Shown here piece by piece: positions 53,769-63,161 of a DNA stretch of 64,000 nt. This DNA comes from Pseudomonas sp. Z8(2022) (lineage in GTDB: Bacteria; Pseudomonadota; Gammaproteobacteria; Pseudomonadales; Pseudomonadaceae), in NCBI RefSeq assembly GCF_025837155.1, contig NZ_CP107549.1, positions 682,001 to 746,000 on the forward strand, read 5' to 3'. The notes under the pieces were generated by a model that saw only the letters and a list, made by a program, of their open reading frames with translations, was not told where the DNA came from and did not search any database. The translations under genes were made by a program, and so were the position numbers. Position 1 is the stretch's first letter. The number at the start of each line of letters is the position of its first letter.

Positions 53769-55541
53769 TCAGAATTGCTCGGCGGCCAGGCCATACAGCG
53801 GCTGGCTACCGGCACGGATGCTCGCTTCCAGGCCCAGGGTGCGTGGCAGCAGGCGGGTGAAGAAGAACTCGGCGGTGGCCAGCTTGCCGCTGTAGAAGGC
53901 TTCGTCCTCGCTCTGCTTGCTCAGCGCCACGGCGGCCATGCGCGCCCACATGTAGGCGTAGGCGACGTAACCGAACAGATGCAGGTACTCCACCGAGGCT
54001 GCGCCGACGGCATTCGGCTCGTTCCTGGCCTGTTCCAGCAGCCAGCCGCTGACGGCTTCCAGGCGCTCCAGCGCCTCGAGCAGCAGGGCGCCGTAGGGGG
54101 CTTCGTGATCATGGGCGAAGGCGCGCACCTCGGCGGCGAACAGGCGCAGCGCGGCACCGCCGTTGGCCACCACCTTGCGCCCGAGCAGGTCGAGGGCCTG
54201 GATGCCGTTGGTGCCTTCGTAGATCTGTGCGATGCGCACGTCGCGCACCAGTTGCTCCTGGCCCCATTCGCGGATGTAGCCGTGGCCGCCGAACACCTGC
54301 TGGCCATGCACGCAACTTTCCAGGCCGGTGTCGGTGAAGAAGGCCTTGGCCACAGGAGTGAGCAGGGCGACCAGTGCCTCGGAATTCTGCCGCTCGTCGG
54401 TATCGTCGGCGTACTTGGCCAGATCCAGCTGCTGGCCGACATAGCAGGCGAACGCGCGGCCGCCCTCGTTCAACGCCTTCATGGTCAGCAGCATGCGACG
54501 CACGTCGGCGTGGACGATGATCGGGTCGGCGATCTTGTCGTGGTTCACCGGCCCGGTGGCGGCGCGGCTCTGGATACGCTCGCGGGCGTAGGCCACAGCC
54601 GACTGATAGGACGCTTCGGCGCAGCCGATGCCCTGGATGCCGATGGACAGGCGTTCGTAGTTCATCATGGTGAACATCGCCGCCAGGCCGCGGTTGACCT
54701 CGCCGATCAGGTAGCCGGTGGCGCCGTCGAAGTTCATCACGCAGGTCGCCGAGGCCTTGATGCCCATCTTGTGCTCGATCGAGCCGCAGCTGACGGCGTT
54801 GCGTTCGCCGAGACTGCCGTCGGCACCCACCATCACCTTGGGCACTAGGAACAGCGAGATGCCCTTGGGACCTGCCGGGGCGTCCGGCAGTTTGGCCAGC
54901 ACCAGATGGATGATGTTCTCGGTCAGATCCTGCTCGCCGCCGGTGATGAAGATCTTGCTGCCGGTGACTTTGTAGCTGCCGTCGGCCTGAGGCTCGGCGC
55001 GGGTTCTGATGATGCCCAGGTCGGTGCCGGCATGGGCCTCGGTCAGGCACATCGAGCCGGCCCAGCGGCCTTCGTACATCGGCGGCAGGTAGGTGGACTT
55101 CAGTTCCTCGCTGGCATGGGCGTCGATGGCCAGGCAGGCACCGGAACTTAGCGCCGAGTACAGCGCAAAGCTGGAGCCCGCGGCGTAGAGCATTTCCTCG
55201 AAGGCCACGGCGAGCATCTTGGGCATGCCCATGCCGCCGTACTCGGGGTTGCCGGACAGGCCCACCCAGCCGCCTTCGGTGTAGGTGGCGTAGGCCTCCT
55301 TGAAACCCTGCGGGGTGGTAACCACGCCGTCATGCCACTGCGCGCCTTCCTCGTCGCCGCTGCGGTTGAGCGGAGCGATCAGGCCGCCGGTAACCTTGGC
55401 CGCCTCTTCGAGAATGGCGTCGGCGGTGTCGGCGTCCACCGTTTCCGCCAGGGCCGGCAGGCGTGCCCACAGGTTGGGGGCCTGGAACACCTCATGGAGG
55501 ACGAAGCGCATGTCGCGCAGCGGGGCGTTGAACTCGGGCAT
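53769..55541 (-). CDS. Acyl-CoA dehydrogenase with C-terminal extension (DmdC-like)
   Basis: 590 aa, the length of the DmdC/FadE-type subfamily with an extra C-terminal domain. MCLTEAHAGTDLGIIRTRAE and KVTGSKIFITGGEQDL are the FAD-binding core, with CVHGQQVFGGHGYIREWGQE and IAQIYEGTNGIQALDLLGRK later. It oxidises acyl-CoA to enoyl-CoA. It follows an NCS2-type permease and a DmdB-like ligase on one strand. The acyl substrate is not evident; in the related Dmd system it is methylmercaptopropionyl-CoA, but medium-chain acyl-CoAs are as likely. Confidence 0.92.
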   Translation of the reverse strand: MPEFNAPLRDMRFVLHEVFQAPNLWARLPALAETVDADTADAILEEAAKVTGGLIAPLNRSGDEEGAQWHDGVVTTPQGFKEAYATYTEGGWVGLSGNPEYGGMGMPKMLAVAFEEMLYAAGSSFALYSALSSGACLAIDAHASEELKSTYLPPMYEGRWAGSMCLTEAHAGTDLGIIRTRAEPQADGSYKVTGSKIFITGGEQDLTENIIHLVLAKLPDAPAGPKGISLFLVPKVMVGADGSLGERNAVSCGSIEHKMGIKASATCVMNFDGATGYLIGEVNRGLAAMFTMMNYERLSIGIQGIGCAEASYQSAVAYARERIQSRAATGPVNHDKIADPIIVHADVRRMLLTMKALNEGGRAFACYVGQQLDLAKYADDTDERQNSEALVALLTPVAKAFFTDTGLESCVHGQQVFGGHGYIREWGQEQLVRDVRIAQIYEGTNGIQALDLLGRKVVANGGAALRLFAAEVRAFAHDHEAPYGALLLEALERLEAVSGWLLEQARNEPNAVGAASVEYLHLFGYVAYAYMWARMAAVALSKQSEDEAFYSGKLATAEFFFTRLLPRTLGLEASIRAGSQPLYGLAAEQF

Positions 55542-55600
55542 GGTGCAACCTCGACAGCTGAGGCGCCGCGACAGGCACGGCGCTGGGTGAACGGATGAAC

Positions 55601-56974
55601 TCAGTCGGCTTCGGCCGCTTCGTTCGGTTTGTCCTTGATGCTGGTGAATTTAAGCAGATGGGTGCGCTCGACCAGGATGTACAGAGCGGCACCGGCGGCC
55701 AGGCCCCAGCCCGCGCCGTAGACGGCAAGCACTACCCCCATGGTGCCGGCGATGCCGCGCTCGGTGTTGTTGTTGAGCTGCTCGAACCCGACCATCAGGC
55801 AGATGTAACCGGTGAGGATCAGGGTCAGTGACAGGGCGATCGGCAGCACCGGCTGGAAGAAACTGACCAGCGGCAGCATGAACAGGGCGGCGAAACCGGT
55901 GATCCAGAAGGTGCCGGCGCCGCTGTAGATGGAATCCATTGCCTTGCGCCCGTACTTGTAGCGCTCGGCCATCGTCGCCGCCACTGCCGTCCACAGCGGG
56001 CCGGCCAGACCCGGGTAGGGCGCGAAGAAGGCGTGCAGGGCGTTGCGGATGGCGGTTACCAGGTGCACACGGTCGACGTTGTTTTCGATCACTTCGTCGG
56101 TACGCAGTTCATCGGCGCGCTGCATCAGCGACTGGCCGACGATGATGTCACCGAAGGCGATCACGTAGGCGATCACCGCGGTGGGAACGGCCAGCAGGAA
56201 GACATCCAGGCCGGGGAAACCGACGTTGAACGGCAGGTAGTTCCACATCTCGCCGAAGGCCGGCGCAGTGATGCCCCACTTCACGTCCGGCATCTTGTAC
56301 TCGCCCACGCCGATGCCGATGAAAATGGCGATCAGCATGCCCGGCACCATGCCGTAGTTGACGATCTTGCGGGCGAAGGGAACGCGCTCGGTCAGCCCCT
56401 TGAACGACACCGAGAACATCAGGTACAGGCAGATCAGGCTGCCCAGCACCAGGGAGATCGGGGTGTTGGCCAGGCGGCCGCCGGCGCTGATCTCGCCCAT
56501 CAGTGCGGCGATACCGGCACCGATGATGATGCCGCCCTTCATCGAGTTGGGGATCAGCCGTACCAGGGCGCTGCCCAGGCGGGTGACGCCAAGCACGAGG
56601 AAGATCACGAAGACCAGGAACTGCAGGGCGAACAATGCCTGGATCGCCTGCGGGCCGGGCTCGTAGTTGCCGAGAAACAGCAGTACCACGGGGATGCCGG
56701 GGGTGATCCAGCCGGGTACGAAAGGCACGCCGAGCAGCGCCGGCAGCATGAAGCCGATACCGCACACCACCACGTAGGCCAGGGCCACGTCATAGGGCAG
56801 GCCGAGGTATTTTTCCAGCAGCGGGATCATCGCCAGGCTGACCACGAACATGATCAGAGCCTGCAGCATCTCGGCGGTTTCCCAGCGGTAATGCACGAAG
56901 GGCAGGCGCACCTTGAACGGGCCGAAGGGCCAGTGCGGTTGTTCGTCGCCGTCACGGCGCTTGAAAATTTGCAT
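55601..56974 (-). CDS. Putative multi-pass permease (NCS2/SLC23-like)
   Basis: 457 aa with about 12 hydrophobic segments (ALIMFVVSLAMIPLLEKYLG; VALAYVVVCGIGFMLPALLG; FLVFVIFLVLGVTRLGSALV; MVPGMLIAIFIGIGVG; VFLLAVPTAVIAYVIAFGDI; VLPIALSLTLILTGYICLMV). The family is not certain: the pattern fits the NCS2 or SulP superfamily more than others. It lies between the acyl-CoA ligase and dehydrogenase genes, so it may bring in the acid that the ligase activates. This is inference from operon structure. Confidence 0.6.
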   Translation of the reverse strand: MQIFKRRDGDEQPHWPFGPFKVRLPFVHYRWETAEMLQALIMFVVSLAMIPLLEKYLGLPYDVALAYVVVCGIGFMLPALLGVPFVPGWITPGIPVVLLFLGNYEPGPQAIQALFALQFLVFVIFLVLGVTRLGSALVRLIPNSMKGGIIIGAGIAALMGEISAGGRLANTPISLVLGSLICLYLMFSVSFKGLTERVPFARKIVNYGMVPGMLIAIFIGIGVGEYKMPDVKWGITAPAFGEMWNYLPFNVGFPGLDVFLLAVPTAVIAYVIAFGDIIVGQSLMQRADELRTDEVIENNVDRVHLVTAIRNALHAFFAPYPGLAGPLWTAVAATMAERYKYGRKAMDSIYSGAGTFWITGFAALFMLPLVSFFQPVLPIALSLTLILTGYICLMVGFEQLNNNTERGIAGTMGVVLAVYGAGWGLAAGAALYILVERTHLLKFTSIKDKPNEAAEAD

Positions 56975-57033
56975 GAGGGATCTCCGTCGGCCGCCTGGGC
57001 CGGTTCTTGTTGTTGTGAAAACGGTTCATTAGG

Positions 57034-57057
57034 CTCTCCCCCGCGAGTGGGGGAGAG
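57034..57057. repeat. CTCTCC-type hairpin
   Basis: Perfect 9-bp inverted repeat CTCTCCCCC / GGGGGAGAG with a 6-nt loop, between the ligase and permease genes. It resembles the CTCTCC stems in the repeat at 23751-23850. Confidence 0.55.
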
Positions 57058-57072
57058 CGAGAGGAGGTGTCG

Positions 57073-58692
57073 TTACAGCGCCTTGGCCATGTCGCGCAGG
57101 ACGAACTTCTGGATCTTGCCGGTGCTGGTCTTCGGCAACTGGGTGAAGACCACGGTCTTGGGTACCTTGAACCCGGCCAGGTGTTCACGGCAGAAGGTCA
57201 TGATCTCGCTGTCGCTGACCTGCTGACCGCTCTTCAGGGTGATGAAGGCGCAGGGCGTCTCGCCCCATTTCTCGTCCGGGCGGGCGACCACGGCGGCTTC
57301 CAGCACGGCAGGGTGGCGATAGAGCACGCCTTCGACCTCGATGGTGGAGATGTTCTCGCCACCGGAGATGATGATGTCCTTGAGGCGGTCGCGGATCTCC
57401 GCGTAGCCGTCCGGATGGCACACGGCCAGGTCGCCGGTATGGAACCAGCCGCCCTCGAAGGCTTCGGCGGTGGCGCTGGGGTTCTTCAGGTAGCCCTTCA
57501 TCACGGTGTTGCCGCGCATGAAGATCTCGCCGATGGTCTGGCCGTCACGCGGTACCGGCTCCAGGGTTTTCGGATCGGCGACCATCACCCCTTCCAGGGT
57601 CGGGTAGCGCACGCCCTGGCGGGCCTTGATGGTGGCGCGCTCTTCCAACGGCAGTCCGTCCCATTCGGCGTGCCAGGCGCACAGGGTCACTGGGCCGTAG
57701 ACTTCGGTGAGACCATAGACGTGAGTGACGTGGATGCCCATTTCCTCCACCGCGCCGATCACCTTGGCGGGTGGCGCGGCGCCAGCGACCATGGCCTTGA
57801 CCGGGTGATCGATGGCCGCCTTGGCCTCCGGCGGCATGTTGACCAGGGCATTGAGCACGATGGGCGCGCCGCACAGGTGGGTGACCTGCTCGTCGCGGAT
57901 CAGGGTGAGGATCTTCGCCGGGTCGACGCGGCGCAGGAACACATGCACGCCGGCCAGCGCGGTGACGGTCCAGGGGTAGCACCAGCCATTGCAGTGGAAC
58001 ATCGGCAGGGTCCACAGGTAGACCGGGTGGTTGCCCATGTTCCAGGTCATCTGGTTGCCCAGCGAGTTCAGGTAGGCCCCACGGTGGTGATAGACCACGC
58101 CCTTGGGATTGCCGGTGGTGCCGGAGGTGTAGTTGAGGCTGATGGCCTGCCATTCGTCTTCCGGCCACTGCCAGGCGAACTCGGGGTCACCCTCGGCGAG
58201 GAAGGCTTCGTAATCCAGGTCGCTGACCGGCTGGCCTTCGCCGTACTCGGGGTCGTCGACGTCGATCACCAGCGGCGGATGATCGAGCATGCCGATGGCG
58301 GCGTGGATTACGTCGAAGAACTCGCGGTCTGCGATCACCACCTTGGCTTCGCCATGCTGCAGCATGAAGGCGATGGCTTCGGCGTCCAGGCGTACATTCA
58401 GGGTATTGAGCACCGCGCCGATCATCGGCACGCCGAAGTGCGCTTCGAGCATGGCCGGGATGTTCGGCAGCATCACCGCCACGGTGTCGCCCTTGCCGAT
58501 GCCGCGGCCGGCCAGTGCCGAGGCCAGGCGGCGGCAGCGCGCGTAGGTCTCGGCCCAGTTGCGGCGGATCGATCCATGCACCACGGCCGGGTAGTGCGGA
58601 TATACCGCCGCGGTACGCTCGATGAAGCTCAGCGGGCTGAGGGCAACGTGGTTGACGGCGGCGCGGCCGAGGCCCTGTTCGTAGATCGACAT
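57073..58692 (-). CDS. Acyl-CoA ligase (AMP-binding, DmdB-like)
   Basis: 539 aa. The AMP motifs YTSGTTGNPKGVVYHHRG (A3), YGLTEVYGP (A5), GWFHTGDLAVCHPDGYAEIRD (A7-A8) and the C-terminal Lys (KTSTGKIQKFVLRD) are intact, so it should be active. The length and pattern match DmdB/AlkK-type medium-chain acyl-CoA ligases. First gene of the catabolic transcript (ligase, permease, dehydrogenase). Divergent from the histidine kinase gene, with a perfect inverted repeat in the gap. Probable substrate: a short or medium acid; identity unknown. Confidence 0.93.
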   Translation of the reverse strand: MSIYEQGLGRAAVNHVALSPLSFIERTAAVYPHYPAVVHGSIRRNWAETYARCRRLASALAGRGIGKGDTVAVMLPNIPAMLEAHFGVPMIGAVLNTLNVRLDAEAIAFMLQHGEAKVVIADREFFDVIHAAIGMLDHPPLVIDVDDPEYGEGQPVSDLDYEAFLAEGDPEFAWQWPEDEWQAISLNYTSGTTGNPKGVVYHHRGAYLNSLGNQMTWNMGNHPVYLWTLPMFHCNGWCYPWTVTALAGVHVFLRRVDPAKILTLIRDEQVTHLCGAPIVLNALVNMPPEAKAAIDHPVKAMVAGAAPPAKVIGAVEEMGIHVTHVYGLTEVYGPVTLCAWHAEWDGLPLEERATIKARQGVRYPTLEGVMVADPKTLEPVPRDGQTIGEIFMRGNTVMKGYLKNPSATAEAFEGGWFHTGDLAVCHPDGYAEIRDRLKDIIISGGENISTIEVEGVLYRHPAVLEAAVVARPDEKWGETPCAFITLKSGQQVSDSEIMTFCREHLAGFKVPKTVVFTQLPKTSTGKIQKFVLRDMAKAL

Positions 58693-58730
58693 GGCGGATA
58701 CACCTTTGGCTGATTGTTAGCTCTGATTAA

Positions 58731-58757
58731 TCCGGTAATGATGCAGGTATTACCGGA
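58731..58757. promoter_or_regulatory. Candidate operator: perfect inverted repeat
   Basis: TCCGGTAAT / ATTACCGGA with 9-bp arms and a 9-bp centre. It is centred 52 bp upstream of the ligase ATG and 90 bp from the kinase ATG, in a 141-bp divergent gap. It is the obvious site for the FixJ-type regulator encoded nearby. Confidence 0.6.
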
Positions 58758-58833
58758 GCTGACTGGCGATAATGTATAGGTCATCTCTGTCATCTATGGA
58801 AGTTGTACCAAGGTTTTATAGAATAATTACTAT

Positions 58834-60768
58834 ATGGCGTTCGAAGCTCGTCTAGCCTCCGTCCCGCTGCAGTCGTGGCTGCGCATCCAGCGCGAAGCGC
58901 CGCCCGTCGGCGAGCGGGCCGTGGCATTGCGTTGTGCGCTGCTTGGCTGTCCGCAGGTACGTCAGGCCTGGTACCTGACCTGGCAGCCTGGCACCCGTAC
59001 CTATGCCCAGGAAGACGACGGGCCGCGCCTGCCACCGGGCATGGGCGACCCTCTGGAGGCCAGCGACCAGGCGCTGTTCGAGGCGCTGGGCGAGCAGCCG
59101 AGTCTGTCCTTCGAGACCCTGCGCGGGCTGCCCTGCTGGCTGGCCGGACGCCTGCGCCGGGCGGCGCTGCACCATGGCCAGGCGCTGGCGCTGGAACTCG
59201 CGTCCGGCCAGCCCGGTGTGCTGCTGCTGCAGATTGAGGATAGTGCAGGGCTGGAGTGGTTGCCGTGGTTGCGCGAGCTGCTTGTCCAGATGGTCGATCT
59301 GGCCTCGGGGCTGGTGCGCAGTGCGCCGCTGCTGTCGGCCGATCCGCAGCCAACCCTGTTGCTCGACGCCGAGGCGCGTCTGCTGGAGAGCAATGCGGCG
59401 TTGCAGGGGCTGCTCGGCGAGCGCTCGCTGGCGCAGGTCGGCGAGCTGCTACCGGTCAACCACCTGCCGCTGGTGCGCGCCTGCCTGGCGCAGGGGCGGG
59501 CCGTGGAAGCCGTGGAGGCGCAGGATGGCGAGCGCATCCTGATCTGGAGTTTCATCCCCGATCTCACCGAGCGCCGGGTGCTCGCGCGCTGTCGCGAGGC
59601 CACCCGTGAGGTTCACGAGCAGCGCGAAGCCGCGCGGGCGCGGCGGTTGTACCGGCTGATCACCGAGAACACCACCGATCTGATTTCCCGGCATACGCCC
59701 GATGGCGTATTTCTCGATGCCACCCCTGCGAGCTGGACGCTGCTCGGCTACTGGCCGGAGGAGTTGCGCGGCCTGGGAGTCGACAGCCTGCTGCATCCTC
59801 AGGATCAGATGCAGCAGGCCAAGCCGGCGCGTGAGGCTCTGGAACAGGACGGTTACCACACCATGGCCTATCGCATCCGTCATCGCGATGGTCACTACCT
59901 GTGGTTCGAGACCGCCAGCCGCGCCATCCGTGAAACCTACACCGGAGCGGTGGTGGAGGTGGTCAGTGTGTCCCGTGACATTACCGCGCGCATCCAGGCC
60001 GAGGAGAACAAGCGGCGCCTGGAGGACGAACTGGCGCACACCGCACGGCTGGTCACTCTGGGCGAACTGGCCTCGGGTATCGCCCACGAGATCAACCAGC
60101 CCCTGGCGGCGGTGGTCAACTACGCCAGTGCCAGCCAGCGCTATCTGCAGAGTGTCGGCGGCGATCCGGCCGGTGTGGACAAGGTGGGTCAGGGGCTGGC
60201 GCGCATCACCGAGCACGCCAACCATGCCTCGGCGGTGATCAGGCGTCTGCGCGCGTTTCTGCGCAAGGGCCAGCGGCGCATGCAGGCGCTGGATCTGGCC
60301 GAGGTGGCGCGCGAGGCGGTGCGCCTGTGCAACTGGGAGGCCGGTTCGGCGCAGGTGGCGGTCAGTGACGGGTTGCCGGACAATCTGCCGCCGGTATTCG
60401 CTGACCGCGTACTGCTCGAGCAGGTGCTGCTCAACCTGCTGCGCAATGCCATCGATGCCAACCGCGAGCGCCACCCCGGCGCGCCGTCACAGGTGCGTCT
60501 GGAGGCCGGCGAGCGTGACGGCAGCCTGGCGATCCGGGTGATCGATCAGGGCCCGGGTGTCAGCGAGGAGCATATGAGCAAGCTGTTCACGCCCTTTTAC
60601 ACCAGCAAGGCGGATGGGCTGGGGCTTGGCCTGTCCATGAGTCGCAGCATCATCGAGGGTTTCGGTGGTGCGCTGGAGGCCTTTGCGGCGGAGGGTGGCG
60701 GGCTGTGCCTGGAGTGCCGCTTGCCTCTGGGCAGGGAAGAGGAACCGCTGCCGAGTGGTCGCGCCTAG
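58834..60768 (+). CDS. PAS-domain sensor histidine kinase (FixL-type)
   Basis: 644 aa, soluble: no membrane helix seen. The first 160 residues form a GAF-like or unknown domain. PAS-like regions follow at about 170-230 and 275-390 (FLDATPASWTLLGYWPEELR; HYLWFETASRAIRETYTG). The HisKA box SGIAHEINQPLAAVVNY has phospho-acceptor His418, and NLLRNAIDAN, DQGPGVSEEHMSKLF, GLGLGLSMSRSI are the ATP boxes. There is no Shine-Dalgarno within 15 nt of the ATG, while a TATAGAAT -10 ends at 58824, so the mRNA may be leaderless. It is followed by its regulator after 86 bp. Confidence 0.9.
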   Translation: MAFEARLASVPLQSWLRIQREAPPVGERAVALRCALLGCPQVRQAWYLTWQPGTRTYAQEDDGPRLPPGMGDPLEASDQALFEALGEQPSLSFETLRGLPCWLAGRLRRAALHHGQALALELASGQPGVLLLQIEDSAGLEWLPWLRELLVQMVDLASGLVRSAPLLSADPQPTLLLDAEARLLESNAALQGLLGERSLAQVGELLPVNHLPLVRACLAQGRAVEAVEAQDGERILIWSFIPDLTERRVLARCREATREVHEQREAARARRLYRLITENTTDLISRHTPDGVFLDATPASWTLLGYWPEELRGLGVDSLLHPQDQMQQAKPAREALEQDGYHTMAYRIRHRDGHYLWFETASRAIRETYTGAVVEVVSVSRDITARIQAEENKRRLEDELAHTARLVTLGELASGIAHEINQPLAAVVNYASASQRYLQSVGGDPAGVDKVGQGLARITEHANHASAVIRRLRAFLRKGQRRMQALDLAEVAREAVRLCNWEAGSAQVAVSDGLPDNLPPVFADRVLLEQVLLNLLRNAIDANRERHPGAPSQVRLEAGERDGSLAIRVIDQGPGVSEEHMSKLFTPFYTSKADGLGLGLSMSRSIIEGFGGALEAFAAEGGGLCLECRLPLGREEEPLPSGRA

Positions 60769-60854
60769 CACCTTTCCCTCGTATTACCCAGGCGCTGGGC
60801 CGGGCTTTTCCCGCGACCTATGAGAGTCATAACAACAAGAGGAGCTGCACAGGG

Positions 60855-61487
60855 ATGCAACAACGGGTTTATGTGGTCGATGACGATCAGGGCATGCTCG
60901 ATTCGACGCTCTGGCTGCTGGAATCGGTGGGGCTGACCGGCGTGCCCTTTACCAGCGGTCGTGCCTTTCTCGATGCCTGCGACCCAGCGGCGAACGCCTG
61001 TGTGCTGCTCGATGTGCGCATGCCCGGCATGGGTGGGCTCAATGTGCAGGAGGAGATGCGTGCGCGCGGTATCGACCTGCCGGTGATCTTCGTCAGTGGC
61101 CACGCCGATGTGCCCATCGTGGTGCGGGCGTTCAAGGCTGGCGCGGTGGACTTCATCGAGAAGCCCTACAACGAGCAGTTATTGCTCGACAGCGTGCAAC
61201 AGGCGCTGGACCGTCGCCCGGCCCGCCAGCGGCATGAGCCGCGTCTGGCCGAGGTGCAGGCGCGGCTCGATCAGCTCACCCCGCGCGAGCGCGATGTGCT
61301 GCTGCCGCTGGTGCGCGGCTACACCAACCGCGAGGTCGCCGAGCAGCTCGACATCAGCGTGAAAACCGTCGATCTCTACCGTTCACGGGTGATGAAGCGC
61401 ATGCAGGCCGAGACGCTGCCGGAACTGGTGGGTATGGCGATCGCCGCCGGGCTGGTCGATCCACTGGCGCTGCGTTCCGAAGTGTGA
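60855..61487 (+). CDS. FixJ-family response regulator
   Basis: 210 aa from the ATG at 60855; the longer frame to 60705 reads inside the kinase end. The receiver has DDD at 9-11, phospho-acceptor Asp53 (LLDVRMPGMGG) and Lys103 (FIEKPYNEQLLLDSV). The C-terminal LuxR/FixJ HTH is LTPRERDVLLPLVRGYTNRE and SVKTVDLYRSRVMKRM. It should be phosphorylated by the kinase upstream and bind DNA near the divergent ligase operon. A ribosome site (AAGAGGAG) precedes it. Convergent with the methyltransferase gene. Confidence 0.93.
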   Translation: MQQRVYVVDDDQGMLDSTLWLLESVGLTGVPFTSGRAFLDACDPAANACVLLDVRMPGMGGLNVQEEMRARGIDLPVIFVSGHADVPIVVRAFKAGAVDFIEKPYNEQLLLDSVQQALDRRPARQRHEPRLAEVQARLDQLTPRERDVLLPLVRGYTNREVAEQLDISVKTVDLYRSRVMKRMQAETLPELVGMAIAAGLVDPLALRSEV

Positions 61488-61514
61488 GCGCCAGCGCACC
61501 ACGCAGCGAGCCTT

Positions 61515-62126
61515 TCAGTCGGCCCGGCCGCGATAGACGTGGGTCATAGGCCTCGGCCCCTTTAGATAGCCGGTGGTCAATTCACGGATATGAAAGCCGC
61601 CGGCTTCGATCAGTGCCGGGATATCTCGATCCAGATGGCAGCCGCCGGCCAGCGGTTTCCACAGTGGCGTCAGGCGCTTTTGCCAGCGCACCACCGGCAG
61701 ATCCGGTGCCAAGCCGTGCTCGCAGAACAGCAGGCGCCCGCCGGGCTTGAGCACGCGGCGCATCTCGCCCAGGGCGGCGGGGACATCGGGAATGGTGCAC
61801 AAGGTGAAGGTGCAGACAATATCGTCGAAGCTGGCATCTGCCGCCTGAATCTGCCCCAGTTCCAGGGCAATCATCTCCACTGCTACCTGGCAACGTTCGG
61901 CCCGTTCACGGGCCAGGTCCTGCATGGCGGCGGAGGGATCGACGCCGACCACCACCTCGACCCGCCTGGCATCATAGAAGCCCAGGTTCAGACCGCTGCC
62001 AATGCCGATTTCCAGTACGCGTCCCTGCGCCATTGGCACGATCTGCGAACGCCCCTTCATCACCGCGCCCATGCCGCAGGCGAAGTCGATCAGGTGCGGC
62101 AGGATGTAGCGGTCATACAGGCCCAT
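61515..62126 (-). CDS. Class I SAM-dependent methyltransferase
   Basis: 203 aa. GRVLEIGIGSGLNLGFYDA is motif I, DIVCTFTLCTIPDVPAALGE the post-II region and LKPGGRLLFCEHGLAPD motif III. The type (UbiE/Erg6-like, METTL7-like) can act on lipids or small molecules. The substrate is unknown. It follows the small acidic protein gene by 3 bp and the SDR gene upstream, so the three form one transcript. Confidence 0.85.
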   Translation of the reverse strand: MGLYDRYILPHLIDFACGMGAVMKGRSQIVPMAQGRVLEIGIGSGLNLGFYDARRVEVVVGVDPSAAMQDLARERAERCQVAVEMIALELGQIQAADASFDDIVCTFTLCTIPDVPAALGEMRRVLKPGGRLLFCEHGLAPDLPVVRWQKRLTPLWKPLAGGCHLDRDIPALIEAGGFHIRELTTGYLKGPRPMTHVYRGRAD

Positions 62127-62129
62127 GGC

Positions 62130-62474
62130 TCAGGCTTCGTCCGGCTCTTCGTCATCCTCATCGTTGTCGCCGCGATAGGCGGCGAAACACTTGAGGGTGT
62201 GGCTCGCTTCGTTGCCTTCGATCAGCCAGCTGTCGTCCGTTTCGCTGTAGCGCGCGCCTTGCACCGACGCCAGGGAGAACGTCCACAGGCGGCGCTCGCG
62301 ACCATCGATGCAATGGACCTGCAGCAGCGGTCGGGCAGCGCTGTCGCTGCCTGCCGTGCCGGCGCTGATCTGTGCCAGCAACTCGGTGTCGAGGTCGAAC
62401 TGCCAGGCATACAGACCGTCGATTTCCAGCATGTCGGTGTCTTGCAGGGCCTCGATCAGGCTTGTCGGTTTCAT
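62130..62474 (-). CDS. Small acidic protein (DUF5629-like), function unknown
   Basis: 114 aa from the ATG at 62474, with a ribosome-site-like GGATGAG before it; a GTG at 62486 is the alternative. LLQVHCIDGRERRLWTFSLA and a C-terminal acidic tail (RGDNDEDDEEPDEA) are the main features. No signal peptide, helix or enzymatic motif. It lies between the SDR gene and the methyltransferase gene on one strand. I recall DUF5629 for such Pseudomonas proteins but cannot confirm it. Confidence 0.65.
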   Translation of the reverse strand: MKPTSLIEALQDTDMLEIDGLYAWQFDLDTELLAQISAGTAGSDSAARPLLQVHCIDGRERRLWTFSLASVQGARYSETDDSWLIEGNEASHTLKCFAAYRGDNDEDDEEPDEA

Positions 62475-62490
62475 CGTCTCATCCACGGTT

Positions 62491-63132
62491 TCAGCGCCCC
62501 AGGCGACGCAGGTCGGAGGACTCTATCACGCGTACGCCGTCTTCCTCTTCCAGTGCCAGACGCCAGAGGGCGCGGGCCAGGACGCAGGCGTCGATGCCGC
62601 GGTACTTGCCCGGCAGCCAGCGCAGCAGCACGGCGGCCAGGCGCTCGCCGAGGCGGAATTCACGACGTGCGCCGAGCAGCAGCGACGGACGGGCGATGGT
62701 CAGTTGTGGCCAGTCCATGGCTTTCAGGGCTTCTTCGGTTTCGCCCTTGACGCGGTTGTAGAACACCGATGAGTTCGGGTTGGCCCCCAGCGCGCTGATG
62801 ACCACCAGATGCCGTGCGCCCAGCTCGCGTGCGCGGCGGGCAAAGGCCAGCACCAGATCGTGATCGACGGCGCGGAAGGCTTCCTGTGAGCCGGCGCGCT
62901 TGATGGTGCTGCCCAGGCAGCAGAACGCGGTATCGACCTGGCCGGACAACTGCGGCAGCAGGCTCTGCAGATCGCCTACCGGGTTTTCCAGATTTGGATG
63001 GGCGGCCAGTGGCCGGCGGGTCGGTGCCAGCACGCGGGCGACAGTGGGCTCGCTGAGCAGGCGGTCGAGCAGGTGTTCCCCGGTGAGTCCGGTGGCGCCA
63101 GCGAGAAGGATGTGCTGCGGAGTCAGGTACAT
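62491..63132 (-). CDS. Atypical SDR NAD(P)-binding protein
   Basis: 213 aa. [18 protein letters not shown] is the atypical SDR Rossmann motif, and [20 protein letters not shown] and [20 protein letters not shown] hold the substrate side with the YNRVKG segment. The type is the HTATIP2/NmrA-like class. The substrate and reaction are unknown. First of a three-gene minus-strand set. Its start is 30 bp from the MITE-like repeat. Confidence 0.85.
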   Translation of the reverse strand: MYLTPQHILLAGATGLTGEHLLDRLLSEPTVARVLAPTRRPLAAHPNLENPVGDLQSLLPQLSGQVDTAFCCLGSTIKRAGSQEAFRAVDHDLVLAFARRARELGARHLVVISALGANPNSSVFYNRVKGETEEALKAMDWPQLTIARPSLLLGARREFRLGERLAAVLLRWLPGKYRGIDACVLARALWRLALEEEDGVRVIESSDLRRLGR

Positions 63133-63161
63133 GCAGTGCTCTCTTGTCCGTTACGGTTCAG

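Noticed and set aside
57067..58713. 548-residue open frame on the plus strand
   Set aside because: Antisense to the acyl-CoA ligase; no homology pattern.
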